Below, piece by piece: positions 34,130-46,549 of a stretch of 64,000 bases of DNA (positions within the stretch are counted from its first letter, which is position 1; each line of letters opens with the position of its first letter). This stretch comes from Diplocarpon mali (lineage: Eukaryota > Ascomycota > Leotiomycetes > Helotiales > Drepanopezizaceae): assembly GCA_024741835.1 (NCBI GenBank), contig JAENRP010000169.1, forward strand, positions 2,231 to 66,230, written 5' to 3'. The notes below the pieces were generated by a model, which was not told the DNA's origin, searched no databases, and saw nothing but the letters and a program-made list of their open reading frames with translations. The position numbers and the translations under genes are program-made.

Positions 34130-35040
34130 TTGGACTACCCCTTTGCTAATCCCATCGCCTCATCCTCCGTCTCTTTCTGAAACTCTACTCTTTCAAAGCC
34201 CAACTGCTGTGCCATGAACTGTACTTTAGGCTTCCAGCAATCTGAATCTCACTAAAGCCTGTCGCCGTCTTTCTTACCCATGCATATATATTGAAACCCT
34301 TTAGGCTTGGGACACATTGAGTTCATACATCCCGAGATATTCGTTACTGGAATGTTTTAGGCTGATGTATTTGCCCCCAAATATCCAAGTGTTTAGCTCC
34401 CTTGTCTCCCTGCCTGAGTGAAACTCCTCTTTGGCTGTCGAGACACGTTGGGTGTCTTTCGTAGAACCAAACCTAATTGCTTCGACCTGTTCTTCTTCGT
34501 GGATTTGGTCTGGTGAAGTGAACTGTGCAAATAGAAGCCGGCATTGCAATGTTTATGAACGAGCTTGATGGATTCACAGACGGACCCTGGGCTGCATGGA
34601 GGACTTGTGTCGGAAACGCTGATTACCTGTACTTTAGTACATCAACTTCGGTGCGATCTGCAAGAAATTCGTTGGCCTCCAAACATCAACGATGTCCGTC
34701 GGCATCATACTTCAGCGGGGAAGTCCTGAATATAGACAGAGTTTCAGATTGCAAGGCCTCTTCTCTGCCGGTATACTTACTCCCAAAAACTCAGCCCTGA
34801 GCTTTACCATTAAATCCATAAAGGACTTTAAGTTTTTCAATTATCATGGCCGTCTCATTGCCTTCCTCCTCTATTGCGAAGGTAGCGGGCCAGGGCCCGT
34901 CAGCATCCTAGACATCTTACATCGAAGACAACTCAAACACCACAAAAGTTTTCCAGATAATGGCAATCAGCCCAACGTCCAAGTATCGATATACTCCCAG
35001 TTCTGCAAAGAATAAAGATATAAAGTCCATCAGGCCCCTA
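34130..35040 (-). pseudogene. relic of an unrecognised gene
   Basis: The minus strand carries protein-like segments with low stop density: at the 3' side WKPKVQFMAQQLGFERVEFQ followed by KETEDEAMGLAKG and a stop near 34138; an 82-codon open stretch 34549-34301 (with TWIFGGKYISLKHSS and NEYLGMYELNVSQ); and further upstream EEGNETAMIIEKLKVLYGF and EANEFLADRTEVDVLKY, broken by in-frame stops near 34795 and 34690. The segments do not join into one frame with normal splice sites. I do not recognise the family. It may be a decayed gene or a badly modelled multi-intron gene; the in-frame stops within protein-like sequence favour decay. Confidence 0.5.
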
Positions 35041-35563
35041 AGGCTAGCAAGCACTCGATGCGCGCTTAGCGCCGCCAGTACCTATTATACCTTCAGACTC
35101 ACTAATGTTCTGCTAATGAGACATGGAGATGAGGACAAAGGAGAAGAGTATGCTGTCATATGCAAGGCCTCATGCAGGACAAACTGATCATCACACGTAG
35201 AGGTAAGAAGGGATCCCTTCTACTAGTTTTCAAGCACTGCTAGGGAATTCCATCGCGTATTAACCTCACCCCTCGTGCGTATTCGTTTGGCAGACATCAA
35301 AGCATCTTCATCCGACGCTAATATGCTAGGGGTTCCAAGTAGATATTTGAACGCTTTGCACTTCGCAGTTTTTGTGATAGCAGTTTTTGGCTTAGCTGCT
35401 GCCAACGGCGTCGAAGATGAGAGGAGAGCGGCTGAGCTGCAGCAGGGTGCTGTTACGGGTTATTTCAAGCATTCCGGCACTATGAATATGATGAAGACAA
35501 ATTTGCACTTCTTATATGGTTTAATTAGATAGCATGGCTATCATCCTTGATATTCATACAGAC
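35041..35563. other. intergenic, no gene seen
   Basis: Lies between the unrecognised relic and the 3' end of the SPF45-like gene. An 85-codon + strand frame at 35275-35532 has no recognisable domain. Nothing supported. Confidence 0.45.
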
Positions 35564-37269
35564 CTAGTCATACAAACCCTGCTCAAATCTCTCTGTTTCG
35601 TAAAACAATGCGGAGATGGTGTTCCCATTGAATATTCGACCTTCGAGGGCATTTACCGCCTAAGATGATTAGTTTGATGAGGCAATCAATGAATATGATG
35701 AGAAGTTTACCCTCAAACCTGATAGTTGACTCGTGAACTTGACGAAGACCTTCGGCACAGCACCATGACGGTCTATATAGACTCGTTCCACACGGCCATA
35801 CTATTCGCAGTCAGCTCAACCCATGCTGTTATCGACACTACATACCTTCTCCGCACACTCGTCCCCAATCTCCTGCATCAGACCGCCGTCACCAGAGCCC
35901 TCAACTTCTTCGTCCAGATCCATACCATCCACCATGCCCCTGAGAACGATGACTTCAGACATGGGGCCAAATTTCCCCACGTCCTCGTCCTTGACAGGAA
36001 CATTTTTCTTTCCCCCAACGATCTTTCCCCGTCCACCCGGGTCCCGGAATCCACCGCCCTCAGCATCAGACTTCTTCTTGCGCTTCTCAATCTGTACGCG
36101 CAGCGGATTGACGATCCCGGACTCCTCGGCCCCCAGGCCCTTACCTTTGCTCCACCCATACTTAGACATGAGACGTTCTGCAAAGCCCTTTTGGCCCGGT
36201 CGCAATGACCTAGGACCTTCTTCCGTGTCTTCGTCTTTATCTGATTCATCAGCTAACGCCTTTGCTAGTTCGGCTTCTGAGCTAGGGATGTCGCTTGGTG
36301 CGGGTGGAAGATTGTAGCGGACTGGAGCTCTAGATATAGCGCCTGCTGGTAGGGCCTCGGGCGGAGCTGCTGAAGCTGGGATGTCTTCAGGTGGCGGTGG
36401 AGGGGGTACGGGGCTGTACATATTAGTATCGACCTTGCTTTCTGTACCGTCAATGGATTTCTTGGGAGAATCGATCGGTGGTGGCGCAAAAGAGTAGTTT
36501 GATGGAGGAGCAAATTGTCCTGAGCACGTCAGTAAGAAGCGACCTAAACACGAATACCAAGGTTAACTTACTGCCCATTTGTGGACGGTGTTCCTCTTCA
36601 TCACTATCTTTCTCGCTAGACACCTTCCTGGCCATTCTATGCGTATAAAGTCTGTCCTTCCACTCCCTGACCTCCCGAATCTTCTCATCACTGTGCTTAT
36701 ACTCCTCATAACTATTTGGCCGTGATGGATCGTAGATATCATCCCAATCTTGAACAGCGATGTGCTCTTCCCTTGGCTTGTTCTTCTTCCGTCTCTTCCC
36801 ACCCCTCTGTCTCTTCTCCCCCCCGTAAAACCCATTTACATCGTCGTCATCTACGCCAGTCCAATCAGCCAGCGTTATCTTCGCTGATGAGCGCTGGGAG
36901 CTAGGAGCCGCTGCAAGTTGCGCGGGGGAATTGCGAGCATTCGCCGCGTCTAAGGGTGCAGATTTTGAAAGCGCAGATTTTGGCTTTGGCTTTTGCGATA
37001 ACTGCGGTCTCTTCGTAGGCTGGAATCGCAAAGCTGCTATACATGAAAGTAAGTATTTAGTAAGATGTAGTGTATTTGAGTAGTAGATCGTCTATACCAG
37101 AATCCAGGGGCCTCTTAGCTGGAGCTTCCTCTGCTGCGTCTGCTGGCTTGAAGACAACTGGACCCTTCGAAATAGTTCCTGGCGCCGTAGAACCGGGGTC
37201 CAGTAAGTTGGCATACAACGACAGGCCACCAGGCCGCGGTGCAGGCGCTTGGTTTGGAGAATTTGGCAT
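35564..37269 (-). CDS. SPF45/RBM17-like splicing factor (G-patch + UHM)
   Basis: Five exons, 37269-37098, 37036-36572, 36519-35846, 35800-35711 and 35659-35564, give 498 residues. The N-terminus (GGLSLYANLLDP) and the mid segment YDPSRPNSYEEYKHSDEK match SPF45 homologues. A G-patch lies at about 325-365 (FAERLMSKYGWSKGKGLG). A C-terminal RRM of the U2AF-homology type (UHM) spans about 398-498: VIVLRGMV, then EKYGRVERVYIDRHG, KVFVKFTSQLSGLRAVNALE and GRIFNGNTISALFY. SPF45 acts in 3' splice-site recognition in the nucleus; the UHM binds Trp-containing ULM peptides of other splicing factors. All four introns are 45-61 bp and GT-AG. It is longer than the human protein (401) because of Pro/Ser/Lys-rich linkers. 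It diverges from PCS60. Confidence 0.92.
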
Positions 37270-37596
37270 TTTGATTAGCAAACAATATCACAGTGCTAGG
37301 TGGTTGCTGTCGAACACATCAGCCTCACCGGTAAGGCTAACGAGCTACTCCTCGGCTGCTGAATCGGCGAGATGCGGATCGGCTAGAGGACGCCGTACAG
37401 ACTCCGGAGTACATTCCAGCGATTGAGAATCTGGACGGCAATTAATGCTGCTACACAAAAGAACAGGCAAATTCCTTTCTCATCCTAAGACGAATTCTGA
37501 AAACTGTCGCTGCGCTAGAAACCTCCATTCCTTATCTATTCGTATCTTTGGTCACCTTCGTCAATATTTACTTAATCCTCCGTACGCCGTTCCACG
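37270..37596. promoter_or_regulatory. divergent promoter, SPF45-like (-) and PCS60 (+)
   Basis: A 327-bp interval between two start codons that must contain both promoters. No specific element was recognised. Confidence 0.5.
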
Positions 37597-39260
37597 ATGG
37601 CTACCACCTTGTCCAACTGCTTCTCAGCCGGTGACAACGCCACTGCCATCATAATACCGTCTAAACCAAACCCTCTCACCATATCCTACAGGCAGCTTTC
37701 AACCGAAATCTTCTCATTTCAAAAGAAGCTCGCAAAGCTAGGCGTCACTCCCCGATCCGCCGTCTCGATAGCCCTCCCCAACACCTATGAATTCATCGTT
37801 GCCTTCCTAGCCAGCGCGTGGCAGAGAGGCATCGCTGCTCCTCTGAACTCAGCATATAAGCAAGAAGAATTTGAATTCTACATCGACGACCTGAAATCGT
37901 CTGTTGCGCTTGTACCCAAGGGTTCCTACGCCCAAGATGGGGCTGCGGTGCGAGCAGCGAGGAAATACAATGTCGCTGTTGCGGAATGTTACTGGAATGG
38001 CTCAGGCGTAGTCTTGGATATTAAGGAAGAGGGGAAGCTAAAGGGAAATGGAAACCAGAAAGTCGAGACCGCACAGCCGGACGATATCGCTCTCGTTTTG
38101 CACACCAGCGGCACCACAGGGCGGCCAAAAGCCGTACCATTGACGCACAAGAATCTCACGTGCACGATGAAGAACATTAAAGCCACCTACGAGCTGGGTC
38201 CCGCGGACAGAACCATGCTCGTTATGCCACTCTTCCATGTTCACGGGTTGCTGGCCGGATTCCTAAGCCCTCTGTATAGTGGCGGCTCTGTGATAGTGCC
38301 TCCCAAGTTCTCGGCCTCGGAATTCTGGGGAGATTTCATTACCCACGGTGCAAACTGGTACACAGCCGTGCCAACCATCCACCAAATCCTGCTGAAGAAC
38401 CCGCCTCCGCAGACCAAACCTAAGATCCGGTTCATCCGCTCCTGCTCCTCCCCGCTGTCCCCAACGGTGTTCCACCAGCTGGAAGAGGCCTACTCCGCGC
38501 CCGTCCTAGAAGCATACGCGATGACCGAAGCCGCGCACCAAATGACCTCTAATCCGCTGCCTCCAGCAAAAAGGCAGCCCGGTTCTGTGGGCATCGGGCA
38601 AGGCGTCGAGATCCGCATCTTGGATCAAGCAGGTAAGGAGGTGCCCCAGGGCTCCGAGGCCGAGATCTGCATTCGTGGCGAGAACGTGACAAAGGGGTAT
38701 CTTAATAATTCCCAAGCCAACAAATCCTCTTTCACTGCCGACGGGTTCTTCAGAAGCGGAGACCAGGGCAAGAAGGATAAGGACGGGTATGTGATCATCA
38801 CAGGCCGCATCAAGGAGTTAATTAACAAGGGGGGGGAGAAGATTTCGCCGATTGAACTGGACAATGTGTTGGCGAGGCACCCGAAGGTTGGGGAGGCGGT
38901 TAGTTTTGCCATCCCGGACGAGATGTATGGACAGGAGGTCGCGGTAGCGATCGTGGCGAAGAGTGGGGAGAACGTTTCAGAGGAGGAACTGAAGAGTTGG
39001 GTGGAGGAGAAGCTGGCGAAGTTCAAAGTGCCGAAGAAGGTATACCTACCCCTCCTCTCCTTCCTTACACGATACCGACGCCATGTTCAATTCTTCCACG
39101 TTAAAGCCACAGATTATATCAGATATTCCATCTCGAGCCAGCTAACATAAACTAGGTATACTTCACAGACATCATGCCGAAGACGGCAACAGGCAAAGTA
39201 CAGCGCCGCATCGTAGCCGAGATCATGACGAAGCAAGAAAAGCCGAAGTCGAAGCTGTAA
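37597..39260 (+). CDS. PCS60: Pcs60-type peroxisomal acyl/oxalyl-CoA synthetase
   Basis: Exons 37597-39039 and 39156-39260 give 515 residues. An ANL-superfamily adenylate-forming enzyme: ATP-binding loop LHTSGTTGRPKAV at about residues 168-180, MPLFHVHG, EAYAMTEAAHQM, GDQGKKDKDGYV, GRIKELINKGGEKISP, and the C-terminal lobe PKTATGKVQRR with the catalytic Lys. The sequence resembles yeast Pcs60 and plant AAE3, which make oxalyl-CoA from oxalate. It ends in SKL, a canonical type 1 peroxisome targeting signal. The 116-bp intron separates the last lobe; reading through it gives a 517-codon frame ending at 39150 without the catalytic Lys or SKL. Substrate by homology is oxalate or a medium-chain acid; not shown by sequence alone. 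Confidence 0.93.
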
Positions 39261-42200
39261 ACCAGTAATTTCAGCACCTTGGATATACATTCGACAGATA
39301 CCCGGTATCAGCGTGAAACATTAACAAGGAGTTTTACACTGTGCGGGTTCACATTACCAGTAGAGGAAACAAGACATGACTACATACGTATAGAGGTTCA
39401 CAGCAGGAACAACGATAGATGATTACAAGAGTGCCTGTTAATCCTACGGTATGTATCATTCCCTCTTTGCCTACCCTGCGACAAGCAACATTCTCCCACT
39501 CATTCTAGCCAGTGACTATCACACTATCCAGCTATATGTAGAAGCAGCCATACATATAAGTAAATATCGACCTCAACATCACAATGCACTGTTTCCATCG
39601 CTCATTCTGAATACCTTAGCCCGTGGAGTCTTGCTGAAGAATGCCTCGGCGCTGTTTACATCATATCTTGACGCAGATGTATATAAACATCGAGTATGAC
39701 AAGCCACGCAGCCATCCGCGCATGCTGAGTAGTCGCCCACTGAGCCACTGAGCCAGCCTCCTTTGACAAAAACAGCCCCGATAGCAAAAATAGTCCGGTG
39801 AAGAAGAAACGGAAAAGATGCGGCTCCTCCATCATAGAGAAAGAATATAGAAAATAGAATAACCGACCTTGTTAAGTCAACAAGCAAGCTCTTCCCAGCC
39901 CGCTAACCAATACAGCCTTAATAGGCTAATGAATTACTTGCGCGGCTTAGTAAACTACAACTAGAGCTCAAGACGTTAGACTTACATTTCACATTAAGAC
40001 ATTATCCGATCTTTGGTGAAGGAGCTATCGTGATAAATTAAGCCTTATAATACCTTAGAGACCAACGTTGTCTCTACTTTCCTTAATCTAGAAGCGGTGA
40101 GTTTCGCAGTGAATCTCCACAATCGTAGTAGATCCTATGTCGATCTAACATTCTTTTGAGAAAGGGGATCAGATTTAGCAGACACTACTACAACTCCTAC
40201 CCCCCCCTCCCTTAAATAAATGCCCATGCTGTACACAACCTACTAGAACTACATGTTTCTGCTTGGAGTATGGAAGTCCCCTATCGAACCCACCGCTTCT
40301 GAACGAAGCAGATGCCAAGCACATCAGCTCCTCAGTAGCCATTTTACAAGGCCTCTTCGTGCACCAAGTACAGCTCAGTATCTCCCTTGCCGACACCCGC
40401 TCCGACTCTCGTCATAATCAATCACTAGTACTATTTCTCAGGCTTTGTCACCTTGTCCCTCTATGATCAATCTACTAGTAAGCCATGGAGAAGATGCGGT
40501 ACGCCGCTTGTTTACTCGCACGCGGAAGCGCCTCTTTCCCCGCCGGCTGCAACGATGCGAGGGGTCATACGCGTCTACACAGCTGGCCCGAATCCTATAT
40601 ACCAAGAGTGCCTCGGGGAGGCACGGCGGTTATCTTAACCCATGTCAATGGAAGGTGCCTGGGGATTCGAAGCTTGATATCTTACAACTCAAATACCAGT
40701 CCGTAAAACCAGGAGCGAGATACCTGTCGAACACATTCTGGTCCCGCGGCGAACTTCTCCTCGGAATTCTTCTCATCTTGTGGTTAGGCCAAGAAAAAGA
40801 TAAGAAAGAAAAGTAGATAAAGGCAGGCGAGAGATAACCACTGTACCCCAAAGTACCCATTTCCCGTACCGAGGCCGGTACCAGGCAAGACGGACCAGCA
40901 CAGCGAAGAGCCGCCACTCGAGGATTTCAATGAAAGACAGGTTTGTGCAAGAGCCCCGCTCGCTCGTCTCATAACTGTGTTGCAAGGGGTAGAGGGGGCG
41001 GAGATGGTTCAAATACGGGGTCAGAACCCACTGATCAGCACCCCACTACCAATAAACTCGAGAGATTACATACCACCCACCCAAAAGAAGAGAGCGAGGA
41101 CAAAGCCGAGTCTCCAGACCTTGTCATCACTACAGACATCGAGTTTGGGCGGACTATTCTTGGACGCTGTCTCTCTCTGTCCTTTGGTTTCGAAGACGCT
41201 TCTTCCAAGACGTATTTATGCCCCTTCTCCACCCAGCTCCGGGCGGGAACAGAGGTTGGTTAACTCGCACACAGTGTAAATGCTGGACCGAGGTCCCACG
41301 GTGCTCTCTTGAGTGGTGGGATGGTCCTGAGCTCCGAAACGCGCATCCGAACCAGTCTGTTGTACGCTGTAAGCTGCGTCAAGGCCGACAGCAGTTGTTC
41401 TCTGCCGAAACCTCGAGAAGGGTAGCAAGGGCTCGGAGCGGTTGCTATCGTGAATCGAACCCCCCTTGGAGGCTACTGACACCGGCTCCAGCTCGGGTCC
41501 AGTTCTGGTCCAGGACCTGTACGCTTTTACTGTGCACAGTACATCAGTTCTTGGAGAGAAGGGGAGTGCAGGGGGGAGGGGGGGGCAAAATAATGGTCAT
41601 CCGTCAATTAGCTTTGAGCTTTCGAGAATTGAACTCTGAACAGACTACGTTGAAAAAGTCAATTGAGTGGCTGGCTAGAATACGATGCTCTACTCCCTGT
41701 GGCGGTTCTCCCTGATCGTGGAATTCGAGCCGTGGCGTCTGGGAGAAGAAAAAGGAACAAAGTTACCTCGCACCTCACAAGTCAAAATATAAAGCAAACC
41801 CAATCCTGCCCGCGCGAGGCATGAGAAAAATCACGAAAGTGTGCGATCCGGAGTCAAGTTAAGGATCGTGACCGGTACTTGGCTGGTGAAGCCAAGTGTT
41901 CAGGCTCGCGAAGCATCGGAGATTTGTGGTTGCGCCTGACGTCGTACAGTTCAGCACTGACGGGAATTGTGTTGGAAGGTCTTACCAGGAAGCGGAGTTG
42001 GAAACTAGGGTGGAAGAATTTGAGCCGAGGTTTGGGGTCACAGTGCAGTCAAATTAATCCAGACAAAGTGGATATATGTATGGAGTTTCATTGTCCTATA
42101 GCCCTCTGAACTTCACGTCCCAAGCACGGCGCAAGTTTCGAAACCCCCACACTGACAACCTACCCCATATCATCTACTGCTGAGGCCGGAAAGCAAGCAA

Positions 42201-42443
42201 CCATTTTGCGCACCTTCCAGTCAGCAGTCGTCGGCACACGAGTATTATGCAAAGCCGTGACAGACAAACCACCGCGTTTCCCGCCATCCCTCGCAGCGAG
42301 AGTGTTCCAAGGATGGCCGCTCAAGACGCTTAGTGATGAAGTGCTTCGATTTTCTGAGTAGCAATGAAAAAAAGACAATGAGAACGTGGCGTATTAAGTC
42401 TAAGGTATTTGGAAGCTCAAGAAAACGCAGACATCCAGATGCC
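39261..42443. other. 3.2-kb gene-free region
   Basis: Between the 3' ends of PCS60 (+) and ECM33 (-). No frame has a recognisable domain; those near 40.4-41.7 kb are overlapping shadows. The stretch of about 39880-40090 is AT-rich with many TTAA/TAAT steps and starts with a small inverted repeat (CTTGTTAAGTCAACAAG at 39868-39884); it may be a mutated repeat remnant. No tRNA was identified. Confidence 0.5.
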
Positions 42444-43854
42444 CTACAACAACATCTGCAGCAGACCACCGATAACGGACAGGCCGGCAACGGCCTCGCC
42501 TACACCGTATGATGCAGCTGCATTCTTAGTTTTGGTGCTGCTGGAGCCTGAAGATGTAGAACTATCTGATCCGTCAAGGGTTGAAGTCGTAGCGGTAGTC
42601 TTGCAGATGAAGGTGCCTTGGATGACGCTACCCTTGCCGCCAGAGAGTGACTCGAAACCGTCACAATCGATAGCTTGTTGACTCTGGATGTTGAAGCCAC
42701 CCTTGACATTCTCCAGCTTCGGGAATTCAGGCCTGTGTTGCGTTAGTGATTTGAGTTTGGTTTACAGGATTTCGGGGGCAACATACGTGGTGAAGTTTCC
42801 GGAGCAGTCAATAGCCCCTCCGACGGATGTCAAGCTAGGGAAGCTGATGGCATTCAGAGCAGTGTTGTTGGCAATCTGGTTAGCACCTCCGACAGTCTTA
42901 AGTACGGGGAATGTGATGTTGGCGAGCTTGCCGTTGGCGACGATGGCCAAGCTTCCAGATCCAGTAGCAAAGTTACCGATAGATGTCAAGTTGGGGGCCG
43001 AGATGTTTTGCATGTAGTTTCCGTAGAGGCCGAGAGAGCCGTTGACGGTGGCCAGAGACGGGAACTTAACGCTCGACACGTTTCTGAAAGTTAGGTTTGC
43101 TGCCCAGATCAAGTTAGGGAAAGTCACAGCGAGCTGGTTGCCATTGGCGTTGATGTCCAAGTGATCGGTGATATTGGCGATCTGGGTGTCGAATTGCTTC
43201 AAGTTGTTGTTATTATCTATCTGCAGCACTCCGACAGTGTTCAAGTTGATACCGCTGAGAGTGCTCAGGAAGGTGTTACTGATGGTAACGCTATCGGCCT
43301 CGGACACCGGACCACCAAAGGTGAGTGCGGGAAGGGCTGGGAGGGCGATCCAGGAAATAGTCTTGACGGAGGTCAACTTGTTGAATTGGAGGGTGGATAG
43401 CAGGGTCAAGTTGAACAGGTTGAATTGACCACCGATCGAGGTGAGGGAGGAACTGGACAGGCTAACTAGGTTGCCGGCGTTCTCGCTGGACAGGTTACCC
43501 TTGATCTCTTCAATGCCGCTGATATCGATGGTTCCCGAAGCGGCCGAACTGATGACCAGACTGCCAGACAAGGTCGAGCAATCCGTGTATTGGGCAACAT
43601 CGGCTTGAGAGTTGACTGTGACCGTTGGCTCAGAGCAGGCCGAGGGAGTCTGGGCTGGAGAAAAACAAGTCAGCAGGATTCATCTGATATGCTCTTGATG
43701 GCCCGAGTCGCACACTCTCTTCGACCTTGTATCCAGATGATATGTGATGGCTTTCTTCCAGCCCCCGGGGTGGCCATTAAGGGATGAAAATGGATAACTT
43801 ACCAGTAGCGACGCTCAGAACCGCCAGGGCGGGAAAGAGAACTTGAGCGAACAT
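42444..43854 (-). CDS. ECM33: Ecm33-like GPI-anchored cell-wall protein
   Basis: Exons 43854-43803, 43654-42787 and 42732-42444 give 402 residues. A signal peptide (MFAQVLFPALAVLSVATG) is split from the mature protein by a 148-bp intron. The body consists of receptor L-domain/leucine-rich-like beta-helix repeats, such as LTSIGGQFNLFNLTLLSTLQ, FPNLIWAANLTFRNVSSVKF and FPVLKTVGGANQI, with many N-glycosylation sequons. A Ser/Thr-rich stretch precedes a hydrophobic C-terminus (VAGLSVIGGLLQMLL), the pattern for a GPI anchor. Ecm33/Sps2 proteins are needed for cell-wall integrity and apical growth. Length matches A. fumigatus Ecm33 (398). The long gene-free region upstream may include a long leader. 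Confidence 0.95.
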
Positions 43855-45168
43855 CGCGATTGGATTGAATTATGCTGTGAGGGTGTCTTCTTTTTTTCTA
43901 TGTCAGCGTAGCCCAATCGTACGGTCTGATGCCAGCAGAATAGCAACGATGATTTAAATCGAGAAGTCGTAGCGGGTACTCGAAGAATGGATGGAAAGGC
44001 CGCGTTGATGGTCCGGCAGCGAAGGTAGCAATCTGCGAAAACGGGCGGGTTTTCTGGATGGGATGGAACGACTTGGAAGTGTGCAGAAGAGGCAGGTAGG
44101 AAGGAAGATGAGGTTCCGACGTGCAGGATGGCTCTTGCTGTGTTTCTGATGCTTCGCCCGTGGTGGTGATGATGGGTGGATCGAGGTAACGAGGGGAGGG
44201 AGGGAAGGGGAAGGGGGACAAGACGAAACACGTAACGTACCTTGGAAATTTTTTCTGGGCTCGTACCTACTGATTGGCCGAGATGAGCAGAACCGGCAAT
44301 TGCTTTGATTACTGGGTTTGAACGAGACCTTAACGAAAGTGGTGGAATGGGAACGCTGGACGCACAACTTATCAAGAAGAGTATGGGAGAAAAGGAGGGA
44401 TAGTGAAGGTGGCGGCTGGCGGGAGGCGACCGAGAGGAGAAATAATAGGAGGACCGGGCGGACGAGGGAGTTGGCAGCTTGATCAATAAAGCGGATGGGA
44501 GCTTCTGAGCCAGGGGGCAGCCGCGTAAGGTGGGGCGGAGGATGCCGGGCCTGCTACCATTGGGTAGACGGGGGACGCTAGCGAAGGGGCGTGACATTAA
44601 TACTTCCATGTACAACGTATACGAGTAGCGTAGTCAGCGTTCTGGGGGCTGCCAGACAAGCATGCAAGGTTTTGATTTGTTTTTGGGGCAGCGGGGGGGA
44701 TTTGTTTTTTTTTTTAAGATGAAGGCCCTGCCAAGTTGGAAATTGGAGCTTCCGAAATGAGGTCGCTGGAGTGAGTATCAGTGGGGGAATTTTCTTGACG
44801 GCGACGGCGACGGCGGCCTTGCAGACACTCTACCCGTGGATAATCACGCAGGCACATTCCCACCCAGAGATCACTCCCGTGTCGACGGCATGTCCTCTAT
44901 TCTCTCCCTCAGCACATTCATGGTGCAGGTGAGGTATCCGACCTTGACCGAACCCAGACACCAAGACTTCGCCCGCCGATAGAGCAGAAGAGGCCCGAGT
45001 ACATGTACACACCTACAGATCAGCTCGGCCAGCATCGTCTACACCTACTCGCAACGACAGTATGCACGAGCGTCGACCGGAGATACTTCACTGTATATAC
45101 CAAGTAGGACATAGTACCGTTCATGGGACCAGCCGAGAGTAGCAGCCATTCCCAGTCGCTCGATGCCA

Positions 45169-45242
45169 GGGTCAGAGCCAGAGCCAGAGCCAGAGCCAGA
45201 GCCCATGCCCACGCCCACGCCAATGCCAATGCAATGCCAGCA
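45169..45242. repeat. minisatellite of GAGCCA and GCCCAC/GCCAAT units
   Basis: Perfect hexamers (cagagc, five copies in a row) pass into gcccatgcccacgcccacgc and gccaatgccaatgc units. Frames through it encode Arg/Ala alternation, an artefact of the repeat. Replication slippage would explain it. Confidence 0.85.
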
Positions 45243-46148
45243 CGACCAAGGCATGCGACGCGGCCCCTTTGGTGGTGCACAAACCACACCCCTATGCACC
45301 TAATGCAATGCATCTTGTGCATCGCTCGCGGATTTGGTCCTCGTAACACGGGCAAAAATAGGAAATAGGAAATACTCAACCACAGAGATCCTCATGCCTC
45401 TCATACTCGTACTCACAATAGCTACTCTACACCCGCGATCTCCAGCAGTCCTCCCCGTCACGAGTGCACACGTTGTGGAGGGTAGCATCCGGTCACGGGT
45501 CAAGCGGGCCGGTAACTCAGCCAAGCATCTCGATGCGTTTGTGGTCGATTGGCATTCGGCGTTAAGAATGTTGTGAGCGTAACTCCGACCAGTTATGGAA
45601 AACTAAACCCCTCATGCATTATTTATTTTCTTTACCCGCCACCCTCGCCCCCCACCATCTTCCAGGTTTTGGTGAATTTCGAATACAACACCACATGTCA
45701 AGATATTTGCGCACGCCCGCCAACACGCGCCGGAACCAAGATTCCTCGCGATCCCACTGAGAGACGAAACCGATTCGCGTTCTTGGGGTGCGTCCGGAAA
45801 TAGAGAAGCTTCGAAATGGATCCATCCTATTTGCCGTGCTTACAGAACTCCAACTCTTTGCCTACAAATACAGAGGCTTACATGTGTGCCAATTCCTACC
45901 AAAAGTCTCGGGAGACCGTGCAGCTCTCTTCTGGCGCTATTTTTCGCTTTCCTAATAATACTGCCGCTGTATTGTGAGGGTAGGCTAGCATCATGGAGAT
46001 ACCTTGCCAAGCTTTACGCGCAGCATCTCTGTCTATAGATTCCGCGTTGGCTACATTTTTTCCATCCATTCCCCGCATCTTGACTGTGAGCTAGCGATGT
46101 CTCGGGGCCACCCCTGGTCTCTTATGAAAGAGACTCCGATATGAAAAG

Positions 46149-46187
46149 NNNNNNNNNNNNNNNNNNNNNNNNNNNNNNNNNNNNNNN
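46149..46187. other. assembly gap (39 N)
   Basis: Undetermined bases between single-copy-looking flanks. The length may be nominal. Confidence 0.99.
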
Positions 46188-46549
46188 CCTTTCCCCAGAC
46201 GTTGTTGGTGACGAGCCGCGGTGTCTACCTATCAGGTTTACTTCAGCCTTTGTTCCTCGCCTCCACAGTCGACAATACACATTTGTGAACCTAGTCCAGC
46301 CACTTCTTTCAAGACTGTATGACTATGGCAGAGTGGAGATCTCGAATTTGCTTCTTATTGTCATGAACCCATGGCCTGATGGGCTTCTGTGAAGGCGGGA
46401 GCGAGGTCAGAGGATAACTATATCATCTTGACCAACACGCTCCCGCATGATCTTCTGATATGACGCAGTGTTGTCGACGCGTGGCACCAGAAGATAAGCC
46501 AAAAATCTGGGACATCCAGCACTTTTTGTAATCCTTCCTACTACTCGGT

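Larger units (their letters stand above)
43855..46549. other. ECM33 upstream region and gene-free stretch with assembly gap
   Basis: From 43855 to about 44.8 kb lies the ECM33 promoter or leader, with purine/pyrimidine-biased stretches; the long minus-strand frame there (to 44615) has a composition-driven, Ser/Pro/Arg-rich product and is not counted as a gene. 45.17-45.24 kb holds a minisatellite and 46149-46187 is N. The 3' side (about 46.2-46.55 kb) follows the PTAR1-like stop. No other gene was recognised. Confidence 0.5.

Noticed and set aside
41440..41480. Possible tRNA T-arm (GAATCGAACC)
   Set aside because: No acceptor, D or anticodon stems could be paired around it.
43815..44615. 266-codon minus-strand frame upstream of and overlapping ECM33 exon 1
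   Set aside because: Ser/Pro/Arg-rich product of leader composition; it overlaps the ECM33 signal-peptide exon in another frame.
45123..45368. Frame encoding an RARARARAHAHAHAN repeat
   Set aside because: Encoded by the minisatellite at 45169-45242; no coding evidence.
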